Below are positions 21,848 to 31,919 of a DNA stretch of 38,303 bases, one piece after another. Where the stretch lies: NCBI GenBank assembly GCA_964058845.1, contig CAXKVR010000110.1:1-38303 (forward strand), read 5' to 3'. Position numbers and translations under genes: made by a program. The notes under the pieces were generated by a model. It did not search any database. It had not been told where the DNA came from and saw only the letters and a list, made by a program, of their open reading frames with translations. The stretch comes from Carex sylvatica. Taxonomy: Eukaryota > Streptophyta > Magnoliopsida > Poales > Cyperaceae. Position 1 is the stretch's first letter. The number at the start of each line of letters is the position of its first letter.

Positions 21848-22151
21848 AATAAATATCTTATAAAACCAACATGTTTTTTAAATAAGCTACAAAAAATTTT
21901 GTACTTCTAATAAATAATAAAATGAATATTTTATAAATTTAAATTAAGTTATAATATAAAAGACGTTACAATTGATAAATCTACGAGTTTTGAAAATTTA
22001 GAGGAAGAAATATATAATTTTGAAATTTAGAGAAAAAAAACGTAATTTCAATGTTTTTAGGGTATACGCGAAAGAGGATCCCCTTAAAATTATATTTTGT
22101 CGAAGGAATCCTGTGCGAGTAGCGTTTTTGTATAGATGACATGAACGGGTT
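21848..22151. other. AT-rich spacer
   Basis: Short AT-rich stretch between two MITE insertions; nothing recognised. Confidence 0.5.
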
Positions 22152-22160
22152 GGATCTAGG

Positions 22161-22537
22161 TGAAATAAATCTGCTGTGATTCTTTGGGATCGCAGGTCCC
22201 TGCAATTCCACATCCGTCATTTTATTTATTTTGAAATCTGCGCAAAAAAAATAATTGTTTTTAAGATTTATAGATTTCACAAAATAGATGCAATTCCACA
22301 TCCGCTCTTTTATTTATTTTGAGATCCGCACAAAGAAAATAATTGTTTTTAAGATTCATAGATTTCACAAAATAGATGCAATTCCACATCCGCTCTTTTA
22401 TTTATTTTGAGATCCGCATAAAAAAAATAATTGTTTTTAAGATTCATAAATTTTACAAAATAGATGGTGAGATTTGGTGAGATTTGGAATTGCAGCGTCC
22501 CTGCGATCTCCAAAGAATCGCAGCAGATTTATTTCCT
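22161..22537. mobile_element. Mutator-type MITE with 9-bp target duplication and internal triplication
   Basis: GGATCTAGG stands exactly on both sides (22152-22160 and 22538-22546), a 9-bp target duplication as made by Mutator-like transposases. Terminal inverted repeats of about 50 bases pair AAATAAATCTGCTGTGATTC (left) with AAATAAATCTGCTGCGATTC (right complement), followed by GATCGCAGG and TGCAATTCCA. Between them, an 88-bp unit is present three times in tandem (22202-22289, 22290-22377, 22378-22465). No coding capacity, so it would depend on a transposase elsewhere. Confidence 0.9.
22202..22465. repeat. Three 88-bp tandem repeats inside the MITE
   Basis: Each unit starts GCAATTCCACATCCG and ends CAAAATAGAT. 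The copies differ at only a few positions, and the first starts inside the left inverted repeat. Confidence 0.9.
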
Positions 22538-22546
22538 GGATCTAGG

Positions 22547-23012
22547 ACGCATTCAGCGCGGAAGAAAAAACGAAATCCAACTTTCCGTCAACCTTAAAAA
22601 AGAAAAAGAAAATGGAATCATCGTATCTAAGATATTTTCTTTTTATCTATCATAAACTTGCCATTTAAGCTATCCAGAATTTGCCTTTGTAAAATCTCTG
22701 TATTATTAGCTGAAAATAAATTTATCTAGTATTAACACACACTTCTTCCAGTTTATACATAAATCGCAGAGCACCGACATATATTGATAAGACATTAATC
22801 CGCATATACAATCAGGAAACCAAATATATAAAATCCTTCCATCATTCCAAAATCAAACCAATCATATAATGAATCCAAATCTCAAAAATACCACGAACGA
22901 AATTTATTTACAATTCAATTTATAATCACAGCCACAGCCCTTCAATTTTTTGGAAACCAAAACATTTTTATCCCACAAAAAGAGTTGTAATATATTACAA
23001 TCTCATTACAAA
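22547..23012. other. 3' flank of the DUF3774 gene
   Basis: AT-rich; nothing coding recognised. The part nearest 23012 should be the 3' UTR of the minus-strand gene. Confidence 0.5.
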
Positions 23013-23279
23013 TTAATTGGGACCCCAAATACTAAGAAACATTACAGTTCTAAGGGACTCCTCAGCGCGCTTCCTCTTTGCATCAGCCACAGCTTTCGCA
23101 ACAGCGGCACGCTTCGACTCAAGGGAGGTGGAGACACGCCTCACTCCTCGACTCGAGGAGGTGCCGGCGCCCGCACCCGAGTTTGATGCGGCAGTTGCAG
23201 TGTCTTTCACGCTACGCGCCGCCTGTGCCGCACGTGCTCCTGTCTGCACCACAATACGACTAGCGTATCTGAGACTCAT
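23013..23279 (-). CDS. DUF3774 / wound-induced-polypeptide family small protein, 88 aa
   Basis: An intronless 88-residue frame, MSLRYASRIVVQTGARAAQ onward. The C-terminus EESLRTVMFLSIWGPN closely matches the invariant C-terminal motif of the plant DUF3774 family (usually VMYLSCWGPN), whose members are 70-100 residue proteins annotated as wound-responsive. Here Cys in the motif is replaced by Ile and Tyr by Phe. The N-terminal two-thirds is Ala/Arg/Ser-rich and unlike the usual family N-terminus, so this is a divergent member. Local GC content is much higher than the flanks, as expected for real coding sequence. A TATAAA box lies about 85 bases upstream (minus strand). Molecular function is unknown; a role in wound or stress response is inferred from the family. 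Confidence 0.8.
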   Translation of the reverse strand: MSLRYASRIVVQTGARAAQAARSVKDTATAASNSGAGAGTSSSRGVRRVSTSLESKRAAVAKAVADAKRKRAEESLRTVMFLSIWGPN

Positions 23280-23362
23280 GTTGCTCGATTACAATGTGTT
23301 GATTGATCTGCGGATATTTGTTTTTCTTGTTGATGATTCGGATAAGTTTGAGAGCAAAGGTT

Positions 23363-23368
23363 TTTTAT
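23363..23368 (-). promoter_or_regulatory. Probable TATA box of the DUF3774 gene
   Basis: CTATAAAAAACC on the minus strand, about 85 bases before the start codon at 23279; spacing fits a short plant leader. Confidence 0.6.
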
Positions 23369-23369
23369 A

Positions 23370-25069
23370 GAGGTGAATAAAGAAAAAGGCGGTGGGGGGA
23401 CCATAGACTGGTTACAAGTTTTTACGGTAGGCGAGACGGAGTTAACGGGTTTAAAGAAGAATTCACATCCCCTCAGGTTACCTGACTGAGAACAATTACA
23501 ATCGGACGATCGATTCTCTTAGCCTGGTACGAATCTCAAAATGGACCCTACAGTCTCCACATGAACCGGATTGAGTTTGATCCGGATGAAATTAATCTGG
23601 TCCGTTAGTTTTAATTTGCTTTAGTCAGGTACCTGGAGGATACGTATGGGTTTGTAAGCAGTTGTTTTCTCCCGGGAGAAAACAAACTGTGGGCGGTTGA
23701 CTATGGGTTTGTAAGCGGGAGGCGATCGGTGCAAGACACGTGGTTGAAGGATCTAGTAGGTGGTTTATCCAATTTTTTTTTTTTTTTTTAATGTATTACA
23801 GATTTGTTCGAGACGGATATTTGAAGGTTTCAGACTTTACTTTGGACCTTTTGCATAGAAATGACCGAATTTCTGTTAGTGATAATTAAAAATGCAAAAA
23901 TGTCATAGTAGAAAGCTGAACTAGAAACATTTTCATAAAGTTATTGAACGTTAACTAGAAATATTAGATAGTTATTTTGATAATTTTAATAATAACATTT
24001 TTATATAAATTTAAATAGAGTTAGAAATTAAATTGTATGATATTTAAAAGATATGATATCAATTAAATTTTATATAATTTAAATAACATTTGTCAATACA
24101 ATCGTTAACTTTCGATTGTTAACATTTTGAATTACTTATATATATCAATACAATTAAGTTCATGTAACACATCCAATTCTCTATCATGATGTTCGCCTGT
24201 TCGGTCATCGACTAAATAATGAAATAAGGGGATTCAATATTAGTTATTCTATCAAACGTGATTTAATTGAATCGGGTTAAGATAGAATGAGTCGATCTTT
24301 AAATTAAAAATTAATTTAAATTAATCCACCTCTTCAAGAGGTTTAATTTTATTTGAATGTAAAGCCTAACTTTTTAATTATTTTTATTATTTTGAATCAC
24401 TTTTTATAAAATATAAAATAAGCAATTAATTTTGTTTTCATTTATAAACATAAAAAAACTTTTAACTTTATCAGTTATAGAATCAACAAACTTTTTCAAA
24501 AAAAAGACATGACTTTCTAAATTAACAAAATATTTAATCTAAAAAATAATTAAATAAAATATTTTATGAAAATGTACTACAAATAAATATACTTTTTGTT
24601 CAACAATCCAACATAATTTTGACAAAAAAAATTGGTATACATATATGTTGAATTAAACAATATTCGCTAAATACAATGTGCATCTTTAAGATAAAGAATT
24701 AATTTGTACATAACTCATTTTCATGTACAATTCCTTTCAATCAAAATGAGAAAAAAAAATACAAAGAACAATTTTATTATTGATTTTACAAAATTTATAA
24801 GATTTTTTTTTTAATATTAAATCATGCCTTAAGTCATCAAATTCCTAAAAAAAAAAAAATCTAAGTCAAGATATAACTTTAAATATCAATCAAATATAAA
24901 TAATTTAGATCGAACTAAATTAACATAACTAAGTTAAACCTCATTAACTTTAGTCCACAATCAAACACCACCTATGATCCTCATCAGATCAACTATTTGT
25001 TTTGTTACTACCACATAAATGAGTTAACAGTCCTCAAAAAACGAAATCAACACTAAAGAATGCAATCTC
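23370..25069. other. Intergenic region upstream of the DUF3774 gene
   Basis: Apart from the palindrome at 23662-23685 this is AT-rich DNA with many A/T runs and no recognisable exon, RNA gene or element ends. Confidence 0.5.
23662..23685. promoter_or_regulatory. 24-bp perfect palindrome upstream of the DUF3774 gene
   Basis: The core GTTTTCTCCCGGGAGAAAAC is extended by TT and AA into a perfect 24-bp inverted repeat. It is flanked by two copies of TATGGGTTTGTAAGC (23645 and 23701), and an ACACGTGG box lies at 23734. All are 300-370 bp upstream of the small gene's TATA box. The ACGTG core resembles ABRE/G-box sites; function is inferred. Confidence 0.6.
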
Positions 25070-25715
25070 ACACTTTTAACTTTGGGATAATTTTTCCCAA
25101 CTTATATTCTGTTTACTCTTCACAATTTATGCAGTTCCTTATTTACCTCTAGAGACTTTAGTTTTTCTTATTCACCTCTCAATTTTTGCAACTTTTCATT
25201 CTCTCAGAAAATTAGTCTCATGTCAATTCAAATTATTTTATTAAAATATCTTAATTTACTTATGATTAAGAATTATAAAGTCAAACTTCTCTTTATTATT
25301 CCTTTTCTTCAAAACTAAACAATAAAGATTAATAAATATGTCAGGTCAGAGAATATATTTAGTTTTAAATTTTAGACAGATATATATCCAGATAGAAAAC
25401 TATCGACGGATGCACGTCCGATTTTCAGTAGAAGAAACTGATGGTCATAACTTTTCAATTAAAAATCAAGAGTGTTTTGACTTTGTAATAGTTAATTAGA
25501 GGTAAATACGAATTTTCTTTTTAATTTAACTAGAATTAATACGAAACTCTTTTGTTTACAAGGTGGCTCGCCATAAAATCTAGATTTACATGAGGGATAA
25601 ATAAGAAAGAGTTCGGAAGTAAATAAGATAAATCAAACTCTAGAAGTAAATAAGAAACTCCACAAATTGCAAGGTGGAAAGGATACAGAAAATTATTCCA
25701 AACTTTTAAATTTTT
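25070..25715. repeat. Diverged large inverted repeat (about 640 bp)
   Basis: The left part at 25075-25200 (AACTTTGGGATAATTTTTCC, CCTTATTTACCTCTAGAG, TTTTTCTTATTCACCTCTC) pairs with the right part at 25570-25715 (CTCTAGAAGTAAATAAG, TTATTCCAAACTTTTAA). The middle is unrelated AT-rich DNA. Consistent with an old foldback transposon; ends and duplication are not resolved. Confidence 0.6.
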
Positions 25716-26229
25716 GACTACTTTCTGGATTTTCTGATTTTTTTCTATTTTCTTTTGGATTTTTTTTTTATTTATCGCAGATACTTAGAGTGAGAATCCT
25801 CGGACGGGAAGTTGGATGGACTGAGGAAATTAAGATATAAATGAAAATGTTCCATGTGCTCGTAGATGTGTCCTCCCAAAAGGAACTGGTAAAGTTGATA
25901 CCGCAAGGAAATTACCTGAAAAATAATCAATAAAATTGACACTATTTTTTTCTTCTTAAAATTGAACTATAAAAGTTTTAACCTAATAAGACCAAATTTA
26001 AAATGAAAATATTGCTGAACTAAGATTCAATGGATGTATTAATAGCAAACCTTCGGGCTTCATGCGTATTCCTATTAAAACAAGGATAAAAAATCTAGGA
26101 GGCATACAATTGCCACCAATTGTCAAATCAAAAACCAAAATTACTCACAAATCTAATATGAAAACTTAACCATAATAAACCTCAAGGTAAACAAAACAAA
26201 AAAAATCATATGTCAAAGCAACCAGAAGG
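25716..26229. other. 3' flank of the diacylglycerol kinase gene
   Basis: Nothing coding recognised. The 3' UTR of the minus-strand kinase gene is expected in the segment adjoining 26229. Confidence 0.5.
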
Positions 26230-29200
26230 TTAACTGAAGTGAGAAATGTCAACGTCCTCAGGTATCTTGAAGGTCGCTGCTGCACCGAACTTCTTGCTGC
26301 CTCCTTCCCACTCTTCATCACCACTGTCGGCATCATCCCCATTGTGGCTGCCCTCCCCATAATGGCTGCTGCCTGGTGTCAGTGGATCATTAACGCTCTT
26401 GGCTTTGCAATGGCCGTGGGCCAGCACATTGACTTGTCCCAGGTGGGATATCTCCACCACCACTGTGTCATCGTCAGCTGGCAGAGGTTGCTTCCATGGC
26501 TCCCCATCTACCCTCATGTATGTGTTTGCTGCCTCTCCTTTGCGGAACTCAAACCGAATCTTATGTGCCTGTGTTGAACATTATCTTTTCAGTCTATCAG
26601 AAAGATGGGAAACATGATTCACATTGGATTTAATAAATTTGTTTGTTAGTTAGTTTGTTTGCTTGTATGTGAGAAACCTGGGCAAGGCGAGTCCCATGGC
26701 CATTCGGGGCAAGTAAAACAAGCCCATGCCAAGCATCACGGAAGCCTACAACTTCTAGAAGCCCATCATCCACAAATGGTCGTGTGTAGTCTTTCTGCAT
26801 GAATATACTTAACATGAATATACTTATGTAAAATATAAAAAAATATGCAGTACAAACAAAAAAGGAGGGAGAGCGAGAGAGATGAAAAGGCAACAGACAT
26901 TCCGAATACTCAGCTTGCTTGGAACACCCCATGGATTGAACCCACCAGAAAAGCTTGGCAAGTTCAGGCATATGATTGACTGAATGCTGCATATCATATA
27001 AACAAACTTTTTATTAATCAACTTTTTTACTCTAGGAAAACTAAGCTCATGATAGAACATAGAAAATAATCTTTAGTTGATAGTGGAGTATATAAGAATT
27101 GGATTGCGGTCCATTGTATTCTTATCCTTAATTAATTAATAAAAAATATTGAAGTCGAAATACCATGATGAAAGTATAATTCATCCATACTAATATACAA
27201 CTGGATACTACCAAATATGAATACAAATTTGTTTTGGATCTCAAAATGGTAAAATTCTGGAACAATTTTTTTGGCTAGAAGAAGCTATTCATAGGTTAAA
27301 ATGTTATCACTATCCCAATGTCCGAATCAATCTAAATAAGGTAGAAAGTTACATTATAAATCTATGCATAGATTGCTGGACATAGCCTATCAATCAAAGT
27401 ATCATTTGGTGATGCATCAAGAGCCATTAATTTGAGAGTACTGACAATTCAAATCACTTATAACAACACTAAAAATGCACCAAATCTCATTGGTATTTTT
27501 GGTGATATATTCACGATAAATATCACCCCACAATTTTGAATTTTAAATTTGGACTTGTTCTTCCTTTCTATGACCACTATCAGAATTGACAAGATAATCC
27601 ATTATCAAGTAAAACTTCCCAATTAAAAAATCCTCATCCTCATATCCATATTGGATCCCAGACACTAATGTATCAGTATTCATATTTGTATTAAATCTAT
27701 CAGCATTCAGATCCCTTCCTGTACATAACTGGAATAGGAACTATGTCCATATTCTGATTTTTTTTCCACATAAAGATTCACTAGTCAGAGTAGACAACAC
27801 CTGATCTGTTACTCAAGACCCAAAATACATAACAAAACTGACGTTAAGTTCCCTATAATTGCGAAGAAATAAAATTGAACTACTTAAAGGGTATTTTTCA
27901 GAAAAAGAAAAAAAATATAACAATGCAACTGTCCTGTTCACCTGCGAGGAACATGAAGCTCTTCCCAATGGCCATTTTTCATAATCTTCACTTTAGCTAA
28001 TTGAGATATATTTCTGCATTTTATACAATAAATGAATAGAAATTACATCCAGATAGACTCAATTCAATGACTTACTATTTGCAATTATGATATGAGGATT
28101 ACCTTGAAGGATGGCCAACATTAGCAAAGAATTGTGAAACTCCAAGCTTGGCATAAGTTTGCTATATTAAATGAAACCTTAATCAATTAACTCTATACAT
28201 TTCTCATGTCAGACTTTAGATAAATAAAACTTCACCTACCTGGTTTGTTAGCTGGTTCTTGAATTTTTCAGGATGAAGCTTTCGTTCACTATGAAATGCA
28301 TATGATACTTGGGCATCCGTTCCTACAACAGCAAATGTGAAACTTATCAAGGCCAGATGCCAAAACTTGGTCCAAATAATTATGCAAGGTTTGCAAATTA
28401 TATTCCCACATTTTGGTACCTACAGGTCTACTTAGGTACAGGCACATACTGCTCAGTGCTGACCACGCATGTCAAGACCATAGAGGATCTTTCTTGTTTC
28501 ATTTTGATACATGCTTATTAAGATTATATGATCAGAACAGGAAAGTGATTAAGGTCCTTTTAATATTTTACTCAAATCTGACAAAGGCCACTGAGTCAGG
28601 TACGAACTCCCCAATACCGGCAAGCATTGCACTGTATTCTAATCCTGGGATATAATTATAGTAATCAGATGTTTGTAATTAAAGGCTTACCCATACTGAA
28701 ATAGTTCCAAAAGCCTCCACGGAATGTGTGATAACCCTCCTGCAGATAAAGAAATGAGAATGTTTAAAATTAATCCAAGCATACATTAATAAGATAACAT
28801 GGCATAAGGGAAAGAAAATGTACCACATTAAGAGAGTCAGAGGTAGAAACCCGCTTAAATGCATGCATTGCATGTGGTAACTCAAGGGGTGAAATTGGAT
28901 CACAAGCACCATTCTCTGGAATTCTCATCCTCATCATAATATGCCAGCTGAAGTCATCAATAAAGGAAACAAAATAGAAGGTAAAGAACTTTTATTGGAG
29001 TTCATATGTTAAAGGATGGTACATGATTTTTCTTCCTTTCATAACATAATTAAATAACCAACCTATCGACTTTCATTACTTTAGCTTCCTTAAGAAGACC
29101 AAGGAAACCTTTTACAGTTTGTAGGTCCGTCCCAGGATTTCTTTTGCCCTGCAACATAGCATGCCCCTTGTTAATACAAAAGAAATATAACTTGTATGAA

Positions 29201-30188
29201 AATACAAACTTTTCTAGGAGAGCTGACTGATACCCATCCAAAAGAGAAGGGGAGATTGTTTCCTGTTCCAAGAGGAACTGTAGCAACGGGAGGTAAAGGC
29301 TCAAGCTTAAGATCGCTAACAACTCCAAGAAGCCAACTTGCGGTACCATCACCTCCTGCAACCTAATTTACATGGATGTCTGTAAACACAAAAGCATGTT
29401 TGCCATGAAGTTGAGGTAATTAATGATTCTTTAACTTACAATCAGCCTCAAGTTTTTCTGTATATTTGCAGCCAGGCGATCACCATGATTTTTCAGCCTC
29501 TCCAAGTTTGCATATATTCTACTAAGAACCTTATCTGGTCCTTCTTCACCCAGATCAAAAACCTAAAGAGAGAAAGAGACAAAAAAATAAAAATAAAAAA
29601 CCAGACGGGACTTTTGTTTCTTACAAGCTACTTGAATAAATGTACTCTGTGACTATTCCAAAAGAAGAACAAAATTTAAATAATTACCTAAGAAGGAAAG
29701 TACATTACAATAGTTCACTTGCCAGGCCTGGCTGCCTGGTACAGAAAGATGGTATAACCACTATTTTGATTCTGGCCTTTCTTTAAACTGTTAGTTTTGA
29801 ACATAAATTGGAGCATCTGCATGTCCTATTTCATCATTTCAAACAATAAATTAACCCAATCCTGAGCAAAACACTTTTAGCAGTTGTGTCCAGAATTTGT
29901 CATTACCCATACCAGAACTTGTGAGCCTGGCACATACTGATACTGGCATTACAGAAACACTTATTAATTAGGTACCTGTAGCTTATTGAGTAGTAGCCTG
30001 TAGGTCTTGATCAAGTCACCTCCAAGCTGGCCACCACTTCTAGAGTTGATAAAAACTAAAACAGGATAAGTCAGATCTTCAGCATGATCCTCAATTCCTG
30101 AATCAGGTAAGAAAATATAATCCGGGATGTAGAATTCCTTGTTTTCTTCATATGTCTTGCTACCATTATTCTCCATGTCTGTTTCCAT
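26230..30188 (-). CDS. DGK: Plant diacylglycerol kinase (DGK5/DGK6-like), 12 coding exons
   Basis: Phosphorylates diacylglycerol to phosphatidic acid in lipid signalling. Coding exons in reading order: 30188-29976, 29562-29440, 29362-29234, 29148-29063, 28947-28824, 28739-28691, 28322-28240, 28161-28103, 28013-27942, 26986 to about 26910 or 26899, 26794-26678, 26568-26230. All junctions checked are GT-AG and phase-consistent except the tenth-to-eleventh exon junction. The product is about 490 residues. The catalytic DAGKc domain starts near residue 42 ([16 protein letters not shown]) and has the ATP-site GGDGT at 115-119 and PLGTGNNLP at 142-150. The accessory DAGKa domain begins [17 protein letters not shown] and ends [11 protein letters not shown]. 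No C1 domains or N-terminal membrane segment precede it, which fits the short plant DGKs. The acidic C-terminal tail ends [12 protein letters not shown]. No disabling mutation is seen. Confidence 0.93.
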
Positions 30189-30905
30189 CCTACGTATAAA
30201 AACATGATATCGACATACATTAAACAGTAATTCCAATACAAGCTCATTTCAAAAAACTCCTATCAAAATAAAGACATCCAAAATCACCAGTGTTCATAAC
30301 AATGCAACGAACGGAAGACAAAATATGATCAAATGGTCAAGAATGAGTCAACAAAGCTCAATCATCAGTGCCTGGGTTAAGGTATCAGGAAATTACTTCA
30401 AAACAAAAAAAATCGGGTCAGGAAATTGAATTAAACAAAAGCCAATATTAACTGTTCACTCTCCATCAAACTAAAAAATATTAAGAAATATACAATTCCG
30501 TAACGTAATAAAAGAGCCGAAGGCGAATCCTTAAGTGCAACTAATTAAGATCGTTTTGGACAAATAGAGGAGATAGAAAGTCGAAACTTAAAATTAATAG
30601 AAATATCATTGAAATTTTGCTAGTTGTAAGCTCTCCGGCATTGACAAATTAAGCACAAAGACGAAGTTGAAGAACTACAACAAAAAGTACACTTAAGATC
30701 CAATTCATTAGGAATTCTCTCTTTCAAATTCAAAATCGTAAAAAAATCGAATCGATGACAGTATTTACCTCGGGATTCCGCTAAATCTCGCCCTCGGAGA
30801 ATAAATAAACAAGATCCAAATCTCGAACAAGAAGTCAGCGATATCCTCCTCTTACCCTTTTCTCTTTTTATTCTAATCTTCTTCTTTTACGTACACTGTC
30901 GCCTT
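30189..30905 (-). other. 5' leader exon and leader intron of the DGK gene
   Basis: A non-coding first exon (about 30905-30769) ends CCCGAG, followed by donor GTAAATAC. An acceptor, ATACGTAG at 30190-30197, leads to G-ATG at 30189-30186. The intron of about 580 bases in the leader is common for plant signalling genes. CTATTAAATAATC near 30936-30948 (minus strand) is a weak TATA candidate. Confidence 0.65.
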
Positions 30906-31045
30906 GTGCCGGATAGGAAATTGGAATCGGTTTTTGATTATTTAATAGACAAAAAGCGCCAATAGGCCAGCAGCCAGCTCTGTTGAATTCCGAGTCTTTG
31001 ACAGTTTTGGGTATCCAATTAATCGAGTACGTATCCTCTGAGACA

Positions 31046-31250
31046 GGGGTTTGCTAACGGGTACGGGCCGGGCGGGTAGCGTATACTCGGGGTCGGGTAC
31101 GGGTATGGGTCGGGTACGGATATCACGGGTATACAGGTACCACGGGTCTGATATCACGGGTATTTTTTTCAAAATCCGTATCCTGCCCGTCTTATACCCG
31201 TGTCCGTGGTATCCTTGACGGGCAAAGCGATCCAGGTAGGGTACCCGGTC
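31046..31250. repeat. hAT subterminal CGGGTA repeat cluster
   Basis: More than ten CGGGTA, CGGGTC or complementary TACCCG words occur within 200 bases, often as GTACGGGTATGGGTC or ATATCACGGGTAT (twice). The minus-strand open frame through this region is caused by the repetition and is not a gene. Confidence 0.8.
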
Positions 31251-31919
31251 CGATTTTTTTTTTTTTTTTCTCTGTTTTTTTTCTGTTTTTTTTTCTGTTA
31301 TTTTTTTACGGTGTTGTACGAATATCATTACGTGTTTATAATTCGACTTTTAAAATCAAAATAGTTCAATATCAAATAGTGTATATAAATAAATAAAATT
31401 TGTAACTTATATATAAAAATTATTCATGCGAAAATTTGTATATTTATTCGGCTAAATACAAATGTATTTATTTATTTCTTTACACCAGTAATTTTATTTT
31501 ATTTTCAAATTTTCATTCTAATTATATAGTTTCATAATTTATTTATATCTATAATATATTTTATAAACGTTCATTTATTTTTAATAGGTTACATAAAATA
31601 TAAATCAAAAATATAATTAAATCAGAAACTTTAAAAGAATAAAATTAAAATAAAAAATTTCTTAAATCAATTACTTTAAAAATAATTATGAATTATTTTA
31701 AAATAATAGATTAAAAAATAAAAGTTACCCTCCTCCTTAATTTCGGGTTTGGGACCGGCTATGTAAAATAACATAGGCGGAGTTCTAACTTTTTTTTTGT
31801 TAGTAATTCTTCTTTAAAATAGATAATTTAAAAACTAATTGAAATGTTTAGAAATTTATAATTTAAAAAATAACCATAAAGATTAAAAGAGGTTAGAAAT
31901 TTATACCGACACTACCTAT

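Noticed and set aside
23017..23370. 117-codon plus-strand frame opposite the DUF3774 gene
   Set aside because: Antisense to the frame carrying the family C-terminal motif; the TATA box and motif support the minus strand.
30942..31328. 128-codon minus-strand open frame
   Set aside because: Lies over the hAT subterminal CGGGTA repeats and a poly-T run; Lys-rich and low complexity from the repeats, with no homologous domain.
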